Part shown: positions 26,301 through 38,316 of the stretch, in pieces
How positions within the stretch are numbered: the first letter of the stretch is position 1
Layout: every line of letters starts with the position of its first letter
From: Parapristionchus giblindavisi
Lineage: Eukaryota; Nematoda; Chromadorea; Rhabditida; Diplogasteridae
Length of the DNA: 64,000 bases
Assembly (NCBI GenBank): GCA_943737045.1
Contig: CALSFV010000372.1
Coordinates: forward strand, 1 to 64,000
Reading direction: 5' to 3'
Translations under genes and position numbers: made by a program
Notes under the pieces: generated by a model
The model's input: the letters and a program-made list of their open reading frames with translations, nothing else
Database searches by the model: none
Told to the model about the DNA's origin: nothing

Positions 26301-26858
26301 TAAATCAGTCAAAATTTCCATATGAACTCACTCGAACGCTGTCGATATGCGGCTTGATGTGGCCATCTTTGTGTAGATCAAGAATGTGCACGTATGTCAG
26401 ATGGGAAGTGTCCTCAAAGATCAAAGATCAGACTACCGTATATAGTCATCGCCTACCGTACCTTGGGAAATGAGCAATCCCTGATTCTCTTTATCACTTC
26501 CTCATTAGGTTTACTCCATGATCGCTGTTCACGCTCTCGATACAAATGAATGGCCTGATATCGATTGATTACACAAAATCCATGGCGTCCTACCGCGACA
26601 ACTACCGTACCTCATCCCAATGGCTGTGCTCATACGGTAGCTTCTTCAGACGCCCTTCAACCTCTTCAAGGAGCGTCTGTTCCTCTTCTTCGTTCACAAA
26701 ATTCGGTGTCACTCGACAGTCTGACACAATCTAAAGACCAGAGATCAATGACGATAAAGCCAGATACCGTATACCTCCTTCATCATATCCGCCGACCAGA
26801 CTTGCTCATTGTGGAACCGAATGAAGCTGGACAGTAGTCGTCGCGAGACCCGTATCAT
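23387..26858 (-). CDS. alkbh7: ALKBH7, mitochondrial AlkB-like dioxygenase
   Basis: Seven exons: 26858-26775, 26730-26611, 26554-26462, 26412-26332, 24123-23996, 23690-23561, 23425-23387; 675 nt, 224 aa (human 221). The N-terminus MIRVSRRLLSSFIRF looks like a mitochondrial presequence. The iron-binding HxD is in GHIKPHIDSVR, the distal His is probably in YEFTHEVL, and the 2-oxoglutarate-binding Arg lies in DRRISIICRDL; all align with human ALKBH7. The family is a mitochondrial Fe(II)/2-oxoglutarate dioxygenase linked in mammals to programmed necrosis and fat metabolism. The intron between exons 4 and 5 is 2.2 kb and contains a complete gene on the opposite strand (24557-26029). Confidence 0.94.
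24557..26029 (+). CDS. Nested gene: membrane-anchored Pro/Ala- and Lys/Glu-rich protein
   Basis: Seven exons: 24557-24610, 24729-24797, 24843-25097, 25155-25232, 25594-25827, 25872-25946, 26003-26029; 792 nt, 263 aa, start MDLLQLSIAYYTTAHAPQ, stop TGA. A single hydrophobic segment (ILQCIACSMLLATTILVG) is followed by CGKKK, a Pro/Ala region with three near-copies of MGPAPGASK, a long KEEKK-type charged stretch, and a short end (DDGAYQSLDQLNNT). The layout suggests one membrane pass with a charged cytoplasmic tail; function unknown. It lies wholly inside an ALKBH7 intron on the other strand. Antisense frames of the KEEKK exon are shadows. Nematode genomes have similar small TM plus KE-rich proteins, but I cannot name the family. 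Confidence 0.85.
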
Positions 26859-28281
26859 TATTGATCACTGGACATGTCAGTGGTTACAATATGATTTGGA
26901 TATTCAAAAGGATATTTGACACTACTTCAGAACACGGGACCAGTCCAAAAGTATAGTATAAAAGTATAGTATAGAAGCCCCTTTAATTCAAGTTTATCTG
27001 TTTTTGTTTTGAAAGGATGTTTTTCTTATCCTTTTGGACTGGACTGAGTGTTCTGGTCTAAAGTAGTGACGGATATTTAGGATAGGATTTGGATATTTTG
27101 TGTATTTTCACTAGTCGTATTGTCAAATTTTCAAGGGTAAGGTGTGCAGGGTAGTGTATTTTATCATATTCGTACACGGAACGTTATATTCGTGGCGTAT
27201 GAATAACTTGAAACAGCGTCTCGTCATGAAACAGATTAATCGCAAATGCGGGTAGGAAAAATGATAAATGAAACAAGAATATGCGTAGTCTGTCATTGAT
27301 GTTTGCATTCAGTCCCTACGGTATCAATATATTCCAATTGCTACCGTGTTAAACAATAATAATTGAAACATGAACACGCCTAGTCTCTCATTGTCTTTAC
27401 GTTATTTGTACTCAACGGTCATTGCATCAATATTTTACGTTCAATAACAAAATATCCACCAGTGCAATAGACGCATCACAATTCATTCGTCTGAATAAAT
27501 CGATAAATCGTTACCAATTACTTTATCACTATCACTGTAGATCCAGTTATGATAAGACAAATCGTAGGTGACTGAGCAATGAGGGATTACGGTGATTAGA
27601 TGTGTGTCTGTTACAGTACTCCTACTATCGAGAGGTAAGTACGTGATACGGTAGATGAACTACTACAGTACTCCTGCTATCGATAAGACAAGTACGGGAT
27701 ACGGTGGGTATACACTACTTCTACGGAACATGTTAATAACTACCACTACAAAACGAAGAAATCTCCGAGAGAGAAAAAAGAGTATGAAAGAGGGATTGAA
27801 AGAGAGATTAACTAGCAATGGATGTATATCTTTGTATGATTTAGATCAAAGAAGAAAAAGTAAACATAATTAATAATTGCAACAAATGAATGAATCTGTA
27901 TGGATGAGGGACACATTGTGAGTTGGAACAAGACGAAAACCTAATGATAGTGAATATTAGAAAAACTTATGCATTGGGGAAGAACAATATTCCATGATTA
28001 ATGAATGAAAAACGACTCGATTGAGGAAGAGGTTGAAAGGAGTTACACAATTGATACCAGCTGAGACAAGGATTGTCAACGCATTGAGCCTAGTCTAAGA
28101 GAAAGCGAAATTGCTACAAGAAAGAGTATACGGTATAGTGTACAGAAACATTATATTGATTGATTGATACACGAACAGATTGAGAGCCTGACCGAGTCGT
28201 GTTTAGCGAGAAACAACTACTGTGATAGGGTCAATGGAGGGAGTACTGTAAGGGGCGGAGCCTCAATTCGACTCGAGAGAT
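26859..28281. other. Intergenic, ALKBH7 5' side to CPT1 3' end
   Basis: About 1.4 kb without a splice-consistent gene. It holds a 130-bp fold-back repeat (26929-27058) and should contain the ALKBH7 promoter and CPT1 3' UTR. Purine-rich at 27760-27860. Nothing else recognised. Confidence 0.5.
26929..27058. repeat. Fold-back MITE-like repeat
   Basis: Inverted ends CAGAACACGGGACCAGTCC and GGACTGGACTGAGTGTTCTG, separated by about 90 bp. The inverted symmetry extends a little into the flanks (cactactt). No clear target duplication. Confidence 0.7.
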
Positions 28282-31200
28282 CTACTTCTTGGACTCGACA
28301 AAGAGTGCCTGCATGTCGCGGAGAGATTTGATGAGATCGTTTCTAAAAATAAATCAATAATTACCAGACTACGATAGCGAGTTATAAACAATCGATAACA
28401 ATCAATCGATAATCTACAGTACCTGAATACTTCAGACGAGGTATTGGGGGCCGATCTCTTGGACGAAATATGGAAAGTGATGTGATTCTCGCCAGAGATC
28501 ACATACGACACACCGTATCCGTCATCAGCGACGGGACCGAATCCACCTGGGAGATTATCGATTAAAAAGAGATAGTATCGATTGATTGGAGTAACTTAAT
28601 CGATAGATTACGGTTCTCAATAGATTATCGAGTACTACGAGATAATATTGATTGACTAGAGTATTCTCCGAGAATATCGATTCATCTACCGTACCTCCAG
28701 CAGATACGAGGTTGAGCTTCTTCTCGGGAGAGATCATCTTCATCTCGGCCTCATCGTCACATTGATTGAGTGGAGTCTGTGAGGTAGAGAGGAGATAGGT
28801 GGGAGGGAAGATCTTGTCGAAGAACGGCGACTCCTGCATATGTACATTGAAAAGGGATTCAATGAGACTACGATATATGTACGCTAAGTCATGCATTGGG
28901 TCAAACTCGTGAATGAATCAATAAATCGATGTCACACCTCCTCAAGATATCTCTTGATGATGTAGAGAGCAAAGAGATGTCTGTCAGTACCACGTCCGGT
29001 CATAGCGTCTCTGAAATCAATCAATCAATAATCCAGCTACAGTACCCCTACAGTATCTTACAGTACCTGTATTGATCCTGATGCTTCTCGCAGGCAATAC
29101 GAAGTAGACGAACACGTTCTTCACGCTGAAATTGTTACGATACCGTAATCACATCATCAATATCTACAGTATGATGGTCTACCGTAATCAATCGATAATT
29201 GCATCATACCGATACGGAAGCGTCGAGCATAGAGCGGACAAAGTCCGAGCTCTCGCAGGTACACGATCGGACAGTCTCTGTGCGACCCTCACGGAACAGA
29301 CGAGTCATCGAGGCTTCATAGGTCAGTGAGAACTTGCCTTGGTTCTGAAATAAGAATAATAACATTATTATTATTATTATTATTATCATTACTATTATTA
29401 TCATTATTAAGTATAAAAGCAGTTGAACGATTGCTAACAGTCCAAAGATTCACCATGCACATCGCAGTTTCACAGTACTACTTTAAAATGCAGTCGTGCA
29501 TAGTCAAGTCAGTGATTAAAAATATTAAAGTAGATAAATAAGCAAAATAAAACGTACTCTGAAGTAGGCCAACTGTAGCGTCATCTGCATGAAAGCATCA
29601 GGCGAGCACCGCAGCTTCTTCACCAGTCCCTTTCCTGAAATATTGAGACGATCAACAATCCGTTGATTTCTAGAGGCAAGATTGACTTAATCTCGTTCAG
29701 TATGAACTCTTAGTCAATATTCAGCTGTTATAGACTAATCATAATATTAAAATATAATAATAATAAAGAATAAATTATAATAATAATAATAATTTAAAAT
29801 AATAATAATAACTGACCAAATTCGCTCCACGTCAGAAGGCACATCTCGACATCGGCAATCAATGCGGTGGCTACCGCCAAAGAAGTATCGATCTGCTTCT
29901 GCAAAGGTAATCAACAGTACTCTATAGATCAAAGATCACACACCTGTAGTGGTTCGGTGACCTGCCATTTGAGACGTTCGGGCTGCAGCTTCACCTGGGG
30001 TTCGCCCTTCGTGTCGCCATTCTCGTCGTAGCCCTCAAACACTACGTCCTTCAGGAGGACAAACTCGACAAAGTGAGCGGTGACGGCAGCATCTCCCCTG
30101 AACACATAGTCATTCATTCATTTATTAATCAATTCATTCATTCAGGCTCCGCCCCCCCCCCCCCCCATCTGGGCTTCTACTTTAGTGATTATTGTTAGTC
30201 TTATTCTTAGAATTATTCATAGTCATTCTTATTCCTCATTATTCATTGTTCTTATTGTGCTGCTCAGTCGTGCATTCACGATATTACCAATATCCAATTC
30301 AACTAATAATTGAGCAACACGGAATCACCAGGGCCAAAATAGGTTATTTTTCGCTTAAAATCGTCATTTTTAACTTTTTTCGCACCAAGTGATTGAAAAT
30401 GAGCCGTAAATGGTGGGCCAATCCATTATGAGGCGATGACAATGCATGACCAGGACACCAATTCCCACTTACCAAGAGTGTTCAGTGTTGATTCCAAAGT
30501 GGGCGTTCCTCGAGATGATAATGTTGAAAGACTGAAATGGGTGCAATATTAAAGATAATCAATCAATCGTAAATCACAAGCCAATCAATAATCTCCAAGA
30601 TACCGTACCTTATCGAACCATCTATCGTAGGCCTTTCCGTGGAGGAGATTGTGTGCCCAGGCGTCAAGTTTGGACGGGTCCTTCGGGTCGTATCCCACCT
30701 CCTGCAATCAATAAATTGAGGCAACAAATTAATCAATACTATTCGGGATACTGTAATCAGTAAATCAATCAATATTTCGTACATCATCGTCGAGAATGAC
30801 GCAGAAAGCGGCACGCTCAATGGCACGCAGTGAGGTCTTGTTCACTCCGGATGAGAAGAATTCCTGCAAACACAATCAATCAATATCAGGTATTAAGATA
30901 CGGTATAACTACAGTACCTTGCGAGCAATGGCCCAAGGTTTGCGTTCTCCAGCAGTGAGCGCGGCAATGTGTTGCTCTTCGGCATTTGCAACGTATTGAC
31001 CACTGAGGATGTCCTCGTATTGGTGCTGAATCTCGCAAGCCTCGAGGAGTCTGCAAACGGAACAAATCATGCAACCAATTTATTAATGCCAATTATCGAT
31101 TGATGGATTATATTGAATTACATCAATCAATAGCACGAAGAAGATATAAAGGTTTATTTCTCTCTTATCACTTCTAGTTGTAAGAATATTAATAAAAGGG

Positions 31201-31848
31201 AAGTGAAACATGGAATCACCATTTCATCGTTTTTTTCTCTATAGCCATTCTATCCTAATTGTTGAAGGAATAATAAATTTAAAGGCAGGAGCTAATTTGA
31301 AACTCTCCGCAAACACTCTATCGCTTTCTTTAAATACTAGTGTTGTCAGCGAGGAGAGTAAGAATAGCTCATGGAGGGGATGAAGATTTAAAATTTAAGT
31401 GTGCGCATGGGTACACTTCCTGACCTCTTTCCATTATGTATGATGACCTTGAACCATACTCCCTTCGAGTAGACGGCTACGTGACGTGCGTCGTCCCATT
31501 GTGCGAAACGATCACACTACAAACAACAAGAGATCAAAGATCAAGGGATCAAGAGATCAAAGATCATACTTCCTCTCCGGGCAGACGACAGCCATTGAAG
31601 AGACGCTCGTACTGCATCGTGCAGAAGGGTACCTTGGTGCGGGGAGCGATCGAGAACTGAAACAAGGATTACGGTAGATTGATTGATTGGTAGATTATTG
31701 ATTGAGACTTACCGGACTGACTTCCTGTCGTTCGACCTTACGACGGAACTGGAGGGCGGCCCAAGTGATGTTGGCGGCACGGGCCGATTGCTTCTTGGTC
31801 GGATGCTCATTCAACGTGTCCTGAACAATGTTTTATTTAAATATTTAT

Positions 31849-31907
<59 letters not shown>

Positions 31908-34584
31908 TGACGAATCCATAGTAGTTGCTGTTGATCATGATCGGACTGCGCTGGCGCATGTACACAAACTCCTCCCACCAATCAGTCATCTGAGAACAAT
32001 ATTGATTAGATTCGTCCATGGCATTCAGCAGAAAAAGCGTTGGAATCGAATTAATCGCGCATTCATGAGTATGCAGCTGCACAAATTCAACAGGTCGTGT
32101 GAACCGCAGCGTATCCAAAAATACGAACGCCTAATCCCCATATACAGAAATACGTTTCTGGATATATATTTGATGGAATAAATAAATAAATAAATAAAGC
32201 ATGAACAAACATAGTTGATGGACAGATAACTCTTGAGGGTGAGATATCTCTGGAGTCTTCGTCCGACTCCAAGACGGAATCGATCCGATAACACCTCGAG
32301 TTCGGCATAGTCCTTCTCCGATAGAATTGGCTTCATCGAACGGAGATGCTCAAATCATTTTAATTAATCGATGTTTAATATTAATAATATTTATATTTTT
32401 AATTTATGCAGTTCTTCTTCATTTATATCGTTTTTACTTGCTGAAACATCTTGACGATGTATGATAAATAAATAAAATATGAGACCTCTGCATGCCCAGA
32501 CTAATCAGTCATTTATTGGCAACCATTCCTTCCCAATTGGTTCTGTGTTTCATAAAGGTCACATTGGAAATTGCAATAATATTCAGTAATATCATCTATT
32601 GAACCTTGTCATCATTTCGTTTCACACTGGTTGCTCATATTTTCATGATAAGACTCTTGCACTACACATTCAGCACCACAAACACGCACAAGATCTAACT
32701 ACCATAGATTCAAGATGAGTTCAGGAGAATTAATGCACAATTGAAAGAACAAATAATGGATTTACAAGTCATGCAAATGTACTCAATACTAATTTGAGGA
32801 ATTGGAGGTGCTAAAGATCGGACCTCCCTTCATCTAGTATTATACTTGATATGACTAAATTGATCGATTGAGTCGATTGCTGTGCAATCTCAAACTACCG
32901 TACTCTTAGAATTACAGTATGCCATGAGCTACAGTACCTTCTTGACGGTTTCATCGAGACTGGGAACGGGCAGATGGGGTAGAGCTCCTTGGAACGAGTG
33001 AAGGGCAGGTCCACAGCGAGAGATCAGATGGAGGATGCCCTTCAAAGATTTATTTTTTTAATATTTTTTTTAAATTTGAAACTTAATCACACGGCTATGA
33101 TGAGCTATTTTTATATCATTTCACTTCTAAATTATATAAGATATGATATATAATTCCATGCAAGGTCTGTCCAAAACACGCATATCTCATCTTTTTTTGA
33201 ATCATGAGTAGCATTCGCATAGTAAGTTACTAGTAACAGTAACACTACTAGTAACAATAACACTAGTAGTTCACTACTATGTTTTATAAACCTTGATACA
33301 TTAAAATATTATTTTTATTTCCGTAACCATCACTCTTATCTACATTGTTTACTAATTGTAATACAAACCGTTGAACGTATTTGCAAGATTAAAAAAATTC
33401 TTTTTATTTTATTTAGTAATTCTGAATACGTACCAGCCACAGCTTGGTGGGGGCAGAGATGGGTTTTCCGGGAGACTCGTACATCCACCCCTTGTAGCAC
33501 AGAAGCATCTTCACACTAAGACGAATCAACTGAAAGGTACTTAGCGACTTAGTTAAGGACTTACACTAGGTATTATTGCACTTAGTAAGTACTTAAGTTA
33601 CTAAGTTACTAAGAACCAATCTTAAGACAAGTATTCACCTGAACGAGGACGAACCAGATGATAGCAGAAGCGAGCAGCAGAGAGATTGTACGACCGATGA
33701 GGCCATCTCTGCAGCAATTAATTGTAAATTAACTTTCAAAAATAAATCAATACTCCAAAAATTAAGCACAATATAAATAGATCTACTCCACGGTACATTT
33801 TAAATGATGTAGGTATAAATAGACGCGTTTGACCACCACTTTCACTTTGACACAACAAGTAGGGAACAACAACAACGTCTAGACACCATCAAAGTGACCA
33901 CATACCTGTTCAGCGGAACCACCAAACTTAGCACCCTGTTTAGCACACATTTATCAAGGTCAGATGGTTTCAAACGACCCTTGCCCCGTGATCGAGGAAT
34001 GAAAACCGTGACCACTCTTCTAAAATAGACAAAAAAAAGTTAAACTGACCCGAATACATAGTAGAGTACATAATTCTGTAGGAAGGGAACGACTCCGAAT
34101 GAGACATCTTTGCCTAATGCAGCAAATATCGAGATAAGACCAACTACAGCGGCCAGAGTCAGAGGATTCGCGGGGAACATTCCAGCGCGGAAATGGTTCT
34201 GCAAATATATTAATATATTAGTTTTATATCGGTTAAATTAATTATTCCTTATATATTTCCATGCTTTGACTAGTTGTAATGTCTTTCTAGCACGTTCATA
34301 CGTCAGCAAGATGGTAGATAAAAGTGTATGGGCCACTGTGAATGAATTGTGAGATAAAAATCTATTGTAAAACAGTACAAGAGAGAAACACTTAGTCAGA
34401 TTTAAATAAATAAGTACTTTGTGATTCGAGATGGAAAACTTACATTGAAACGTCCCATTCTCCTCTTGATACCACGAACGTATCCATGCCAGAAGTCCCG
34501 AAGGAGCTCCTGGTCGTACGAGACGGATACTCCATCGTGAGTGAGCGAGAAGCTCAACGCCGCAGCCGAGTGCGCCTCAGCCAT
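28282..34584 (-). CDS. cpt1: Carnitine O-palmitoyltransferase 1 (CPT1)
   Basis: Exons: 34584-34444, 34198-34050, 33935-33906, 33708-33639, 33529-33434, 33039-32938, 32348-32211, 31989-31912, 31820-31713, 31656-31570, 31516-31425, 31050-30918, 30863-30783, 30701-30609, 30531-30473, 30097-29944, 29898-29817, 29634-29558, 29344-29210, 29125-29067, 29010-28938, 28833-28695, 28546-28423, 28342-28282. They sum to 2361 nt, 786 aa (mammalian CPT1 about 773). The start [20 protein letters not shown] is the regulatory N-terminus of CPT1. Two membrane segments follow ([33 protein letters not shown]). The catalytic His is in NTEHSWGD, and the C-terminal carnitine acyltransferase core includes [14 protein letters not shown]. 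The enzyme sits in the outer mitochondrial membrane, makes acylcarnitine from long-chain acyl-CoA, and is the malonyl-CoA-sensitive gate to beta-oxidation. Exon 3 is a 30-bp microexon inside the membrane region. Confidence 0.96.
30150..30168. repeat. Poly-C run in CPT1 intron
   Basis: About 16 consecutive C residues within an otherwise AT-rich intron. Other C/G runs are at about 231-243, 51570-51580 and 55626-55648. Confidence 0.9.
30318..30461. mobile_element. Degraded family D-like MITE in CPT1 intron
   Basis: Contains the family D interior (AGGTTATTTTTCGCTTAAAA) and ends with a degraded terminus (GACAATGCATG). The left end is unclear, so this is a remnant. Confidence 0.45.
31850..31906. 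repeat. (AAT)n microsatellite in CPT1 intron
   Basis: About 19 AAT units abutting a splice donor (exon 31989-31912). Confidence 0.95.
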
Positions 34585-35314
34585 CCTATGTAAATAAATA
34601 AATAAGGATTTAAACTAGTAAGATACATAAATAAAGGACATAAAACGAAAAACAAACGGTTGGATTCAGAAGTCGATAGAAAAGAACCGCTCTACACTCG
34701 CCTTCAACTGGCCAATAAACGTCGGCTCTCTGAACTAAAGATTAGCATTGCAAAATGAACTAAAAATAAGGAAAATACAACAAAAGGGCAAGGATTATTT
34801 TGAGAAAGATCCAAAATAGAGAGAAAATACATGTGGTGCAGTGGGCGGAGTTACGAGCATATTCGGTGCGCAATCTTTGTAGTTTGAAGTTTATGCGCGG
34901 CAAGGCCTTGTACTTTGGTTTCCGCTATAAAGTGCATTTTGATCAAAATTTTTGTGATGATCACGAATTATTTGGCAAATTATTTATTTATTTGCGAATG
35001 ATTTCAGTTATTTTATTTTTATTTAATTTAAGGAAAAGCTGGGAGTGTTTACAAAGAAAGTGAGAGTATCTATGTATCAACCACGAGATAAGGAGTGCGC
35101 ATATAATAAGCTTGCTTATGGCTGCTGACACTATCACTATTATAAACTTTGCACATTGTCCTCTTTTGATAGAGCGAGAGAGTGTGGGAGAAAGAGCCCA
35201 AAAGCTGTTCAGTAAGGGAGGAAGAGAGAAAGGGCGGGGAAAGAAGAATGAGCGTAGAGAGGGCAGGGTACAAAGTACGCGGACGTTCTCTATCTATCAT
35301 CCTCTCATCTTCTC

Positions 35315-35358
<44 letters not shown>

Positions 35359-35652
35359 TCTCCATGTCTCTCTGTCTCACTCTCACTGCCTGTCCAACCG
35401 TCTTCATTTTCTCTATCTCTCTCTCTCTCACCCTCTCTCTCTCTCACTCTCACCCCGTGTCTATCCAACCTTCTTCTTCATCTTCATTCCTGACGTCAAC
35501 GTCATGTGCTCTCATTCAGATCTCTACACAATATCACAAGTATTTATCACATATCGACTTTAACCTCGTCTTATTGTTTATACGTTACTTGCACAGCCAC
35601 TTCGAAAACTTCGTCTTCAAAAACTTTATCTACGATAAAAGTTGTTTGGTCT
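34585..35652. other. Intergenic with long (CT)n tract
   Basis: Between CPT1 (5' side) and the carbonic anhydrase 3' end. A pyrimidine tract at 35318-35460 contains an unbroken (TC)n run and produces long low-complexity frames on both strands, none of which I accept as genes. The CPT1 promoter should lie near 34585-34800. Confidence 0.6.
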
Positions 35653-37480
35653 CTAAGTGTCATATGCTTCCTCGTTGCCACTAGGGTTCACTCCAGATCC
35701 TTCCAATGTACGGTAGATTACTGTGTCTTGTGTAGGATCCAGGTCTGATCCTTCCACGGTACGGTAGATTACGGTATCCGACCGTATCTCGTGGATGACA
35801 TTGTAATTGGCTGGACCGTATTCGTAAAGAAAGTTGAGCTTAAAGAAAGTGATTGAGGTGATAAGGAAGGATAGCAAAGAATGAAAACGTGATAAGTGAG
35901 TCAGCTCTATTATGCATGAAGGGAAGGAGCAAAGTCTATCATTAAAGATCACATGGTTATACAACAGCACACTTATAATCAACGATCTTGAACTGGTCTA
36001 TACCTAATGGTAAGTGTGCTTAAACATGGAAAGATCAGAAATCTATATTGAACACGAATGTGAGGTCGAAAGATCAAAGTTCAAACCCGCATAACCTAAT
36101 GCAACTATTAATAACGTTAAGATCAACGATCAAACTATTATAGTGTATTGATATTAAGTATGCAAACACAAAAGTTCAAAGATCAAACCTGTCTTCTGGA
36201 CACTCTCAATGGCCTCTCAAATAAAATCCATTCAACAGGACCTCTCTCATTGAATGTTAGGGAGCCACTGTAGTGAAGAAAATGAGAACTGTCTTAAATG
36301 AATATTTTAATCCAATCGATATCATTCGGTACTGACCAGGAATCAATAACTTAGGCCTGATCTGATCCAGATACCGTAATCTATCGCCTTGAGAGTTTCC
36401 ATTAATCAATAATTGTCGGAGTAGAGATAACTGATCGGATGCATGATCATCGATATTAGAGATGAGATGATCTACTTGCAGATCATTATCGATTGATTCG
36501 ATCATAACTGCTAATACGACGATTCCATTGGGCTTACCCAGAGCTTCTCGTATCGATCGATATTTTATATTGCGATGAACGAAATGGATCTGAATATGGA
36601 ATGGATTACGGTAACTGTAGACGACGGTAGACGATAGGGTTACGGTATCGATTAATCAATGTACATTACCTCAGCTGTCGATCTTCTTCCATCAATAGAA
36701 TGTTCGCTACCGTAATCGTCGACTGAATCTCCCCAATGAATATGAAATTGACGAAGAACAAATGAATCATTACCGAGATGGGATACGGTAAGTTCTGAAA
36801 GTGATCTTTGATCTTTATTGAGATAATGAATGATTTTGAAGATCTAAAATTCGACATGATGGTGACGATATTTAAAATTTGTGTCAACGAATTTTGTGTT
36901 TTTTTTTAAAAACGCTGGCTACCATTAATTGGGTGTTGGCTGTTAGTGCGCTATGTTAATATGTACTCGAAACCAGAATGTGACAAGTTGGACGAATTTG
37001 TTGAACCATTTATTGCATACCTTCATAATTTGAGGATCTGTTACGGCTCATTTTCAGCATAGATCCTCTAGAAAAGGCTAATTTTTCATGGGAAAGATTA
37101 CAATACAAGTGAATAATAACGATGTTTCTAAATCGACCCAAAATATTTGTAAAAAACTGTGAGGGCGCGGAAAATGTATGTGTTGAACGTGGTTAAAATA
37201 TGTACTAACTCTGTACTCGTTCAACATCTTCGTTCATAACAATCTCAAAATGTCCATGATGATGTCTCAAACTTCTTGCAACACCCACATCTGGATATTC
37301 AAATAGTAGGGCGTCCCGAGCTGAAATCTCCTCTGCATCTACCGTATCCAGAGCGATCGGACTTCTTTGTCGTTCATCTACAGTAATCCATCTTGCTCAA
37401 CCCAGGCTTTACCGTACTCACGCTTGACGGGGATCGACGTTGATAGTGATACCAATGATAGGGTAGTGATAACGTGACAT
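35653..37480 (-). CDS. Alpha-carbonic anhydrase, divergent active-site loop
   Basis: Six exons: 37480-37422, 37391-37210, 36794-36670, 36589-36333, 36267-36189, 35838-35653; 888 nt, 295 aa. RQRSPIALD matches the QSPI motif. Zinc ligands are present: QFHIHWG gives two His and EIHFVHRN the third. GSEHSID carries the conserved Glu, and HHHGHFEI a candidate proton-shuttle His. The usual SLTTPP loop reads GSLTFNERGP: the first Thr is kept, while the second Thr and both Pro are lost, and the spacing before it is short. The enzyme family hydrates CO2. No signal peptide is seen (MSRYHYPIIGITINV), so it is probably intracellular. The C-terminal exon contains an internal 15-residue duplication (DTVIYRTVEGSDLDP / DTVIYRTLEGSGVNP). 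The exon-2 acceptor (GCAAG) is unusual and the 36333 donor is a best guess. Confidence 0.85.
37018..37178. mobile_element. Degraded family D-like MITE in carbonic anhydrase intron
   Basis: The right end GGCGCGGAAAATGTATG matches family D termini; the left end (ATACCTTCATAATT) is poorly kept. No target duplication is visible. Confidence 0.4.
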
Positions 37481-38316
37481 ATGCAGATCATGATGATAAT
37501 GAGAACGTGATAATAGGGGGAATTCCCTAATCTCTAATCACCCTTATATCATGAGCTTCGTATCACCACGTGTGCTATATCTGGTTATACTCTCGAGATT
37601 AAACATTCAAAGATATTACAAATCAAGGTTTCCTATATTATGTGTAGGCAACATAGTGATGATATTGATTGTACTAACAATCAGACCTACAGTAACCCAA
37701 GAATTTTCAGGGATACAATGTTCTTATTAAAAATTTAGATTTAATAAGTCTTTCCAAATCTTCTTTTCTAACAACTTCTACTTTCTACTTCTTTTCTACT
37801 TTCAATCTCATTCCCTTCCTTACTTTCATTCTAATTCAATTGACCAATATTTAAACTGTAAAGCAAAAATATGAAAAACGAGATAGTACACTTTATACAA
37901 ACATGGGTAATTGAACAAATAGATCAGATCATTGATGTAATGACAGGGGGTACGAGGGCCTTCAAGGAAAAAGGGACGAATTTTGATTTTGGAAGTGCAA
38001 GTTATACTGAGTTTAGATAGGAAACGTGCTAAAATTGATTAAAAACGAGAAAGAAAGACTTTAAAAGTGGTCAGCACGATATTTAGACAATTGGAAAACA
38101 ATCGATGAACATTATTAGTGGAATAGGAAAAGCATTAGATCAAAGTAAAAGCTGATCAATCGATAAAACTCTAGAAGACGAAAGTTTCCTTGGCAGAACG
38201 ACAAAAGGGGAATGAGTAAAGCCATTTAGGAAAATGCAAAATCAAAAATTCAATAAAGTAACCAATAAAAACATACTTGAGTGAAACAAACCAATCAATA
38301 AAAAAATAGACAGCAT
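37481..38316. other. Intergenic
   Basis: Between the carbonic anhydrase start and the MIER1-like stop codon. AT-rich, with no repeat or open frame of note. Should contain the carbonic anhydrase promoter and the MIER1-like 3' UTR. Confidence 0.5.

Noticed and set aside
31828..32181. Poly-Ile/poly-Asn frame
   Set aside because: Created by the (AAT)n microsatellite in a CPT1 intron.
35112..35684. 190-codon plus-strand frame and antisense frames
   Set aside because: Low-complexity translation of the (CT)n tract; no splice context or family resemblance.
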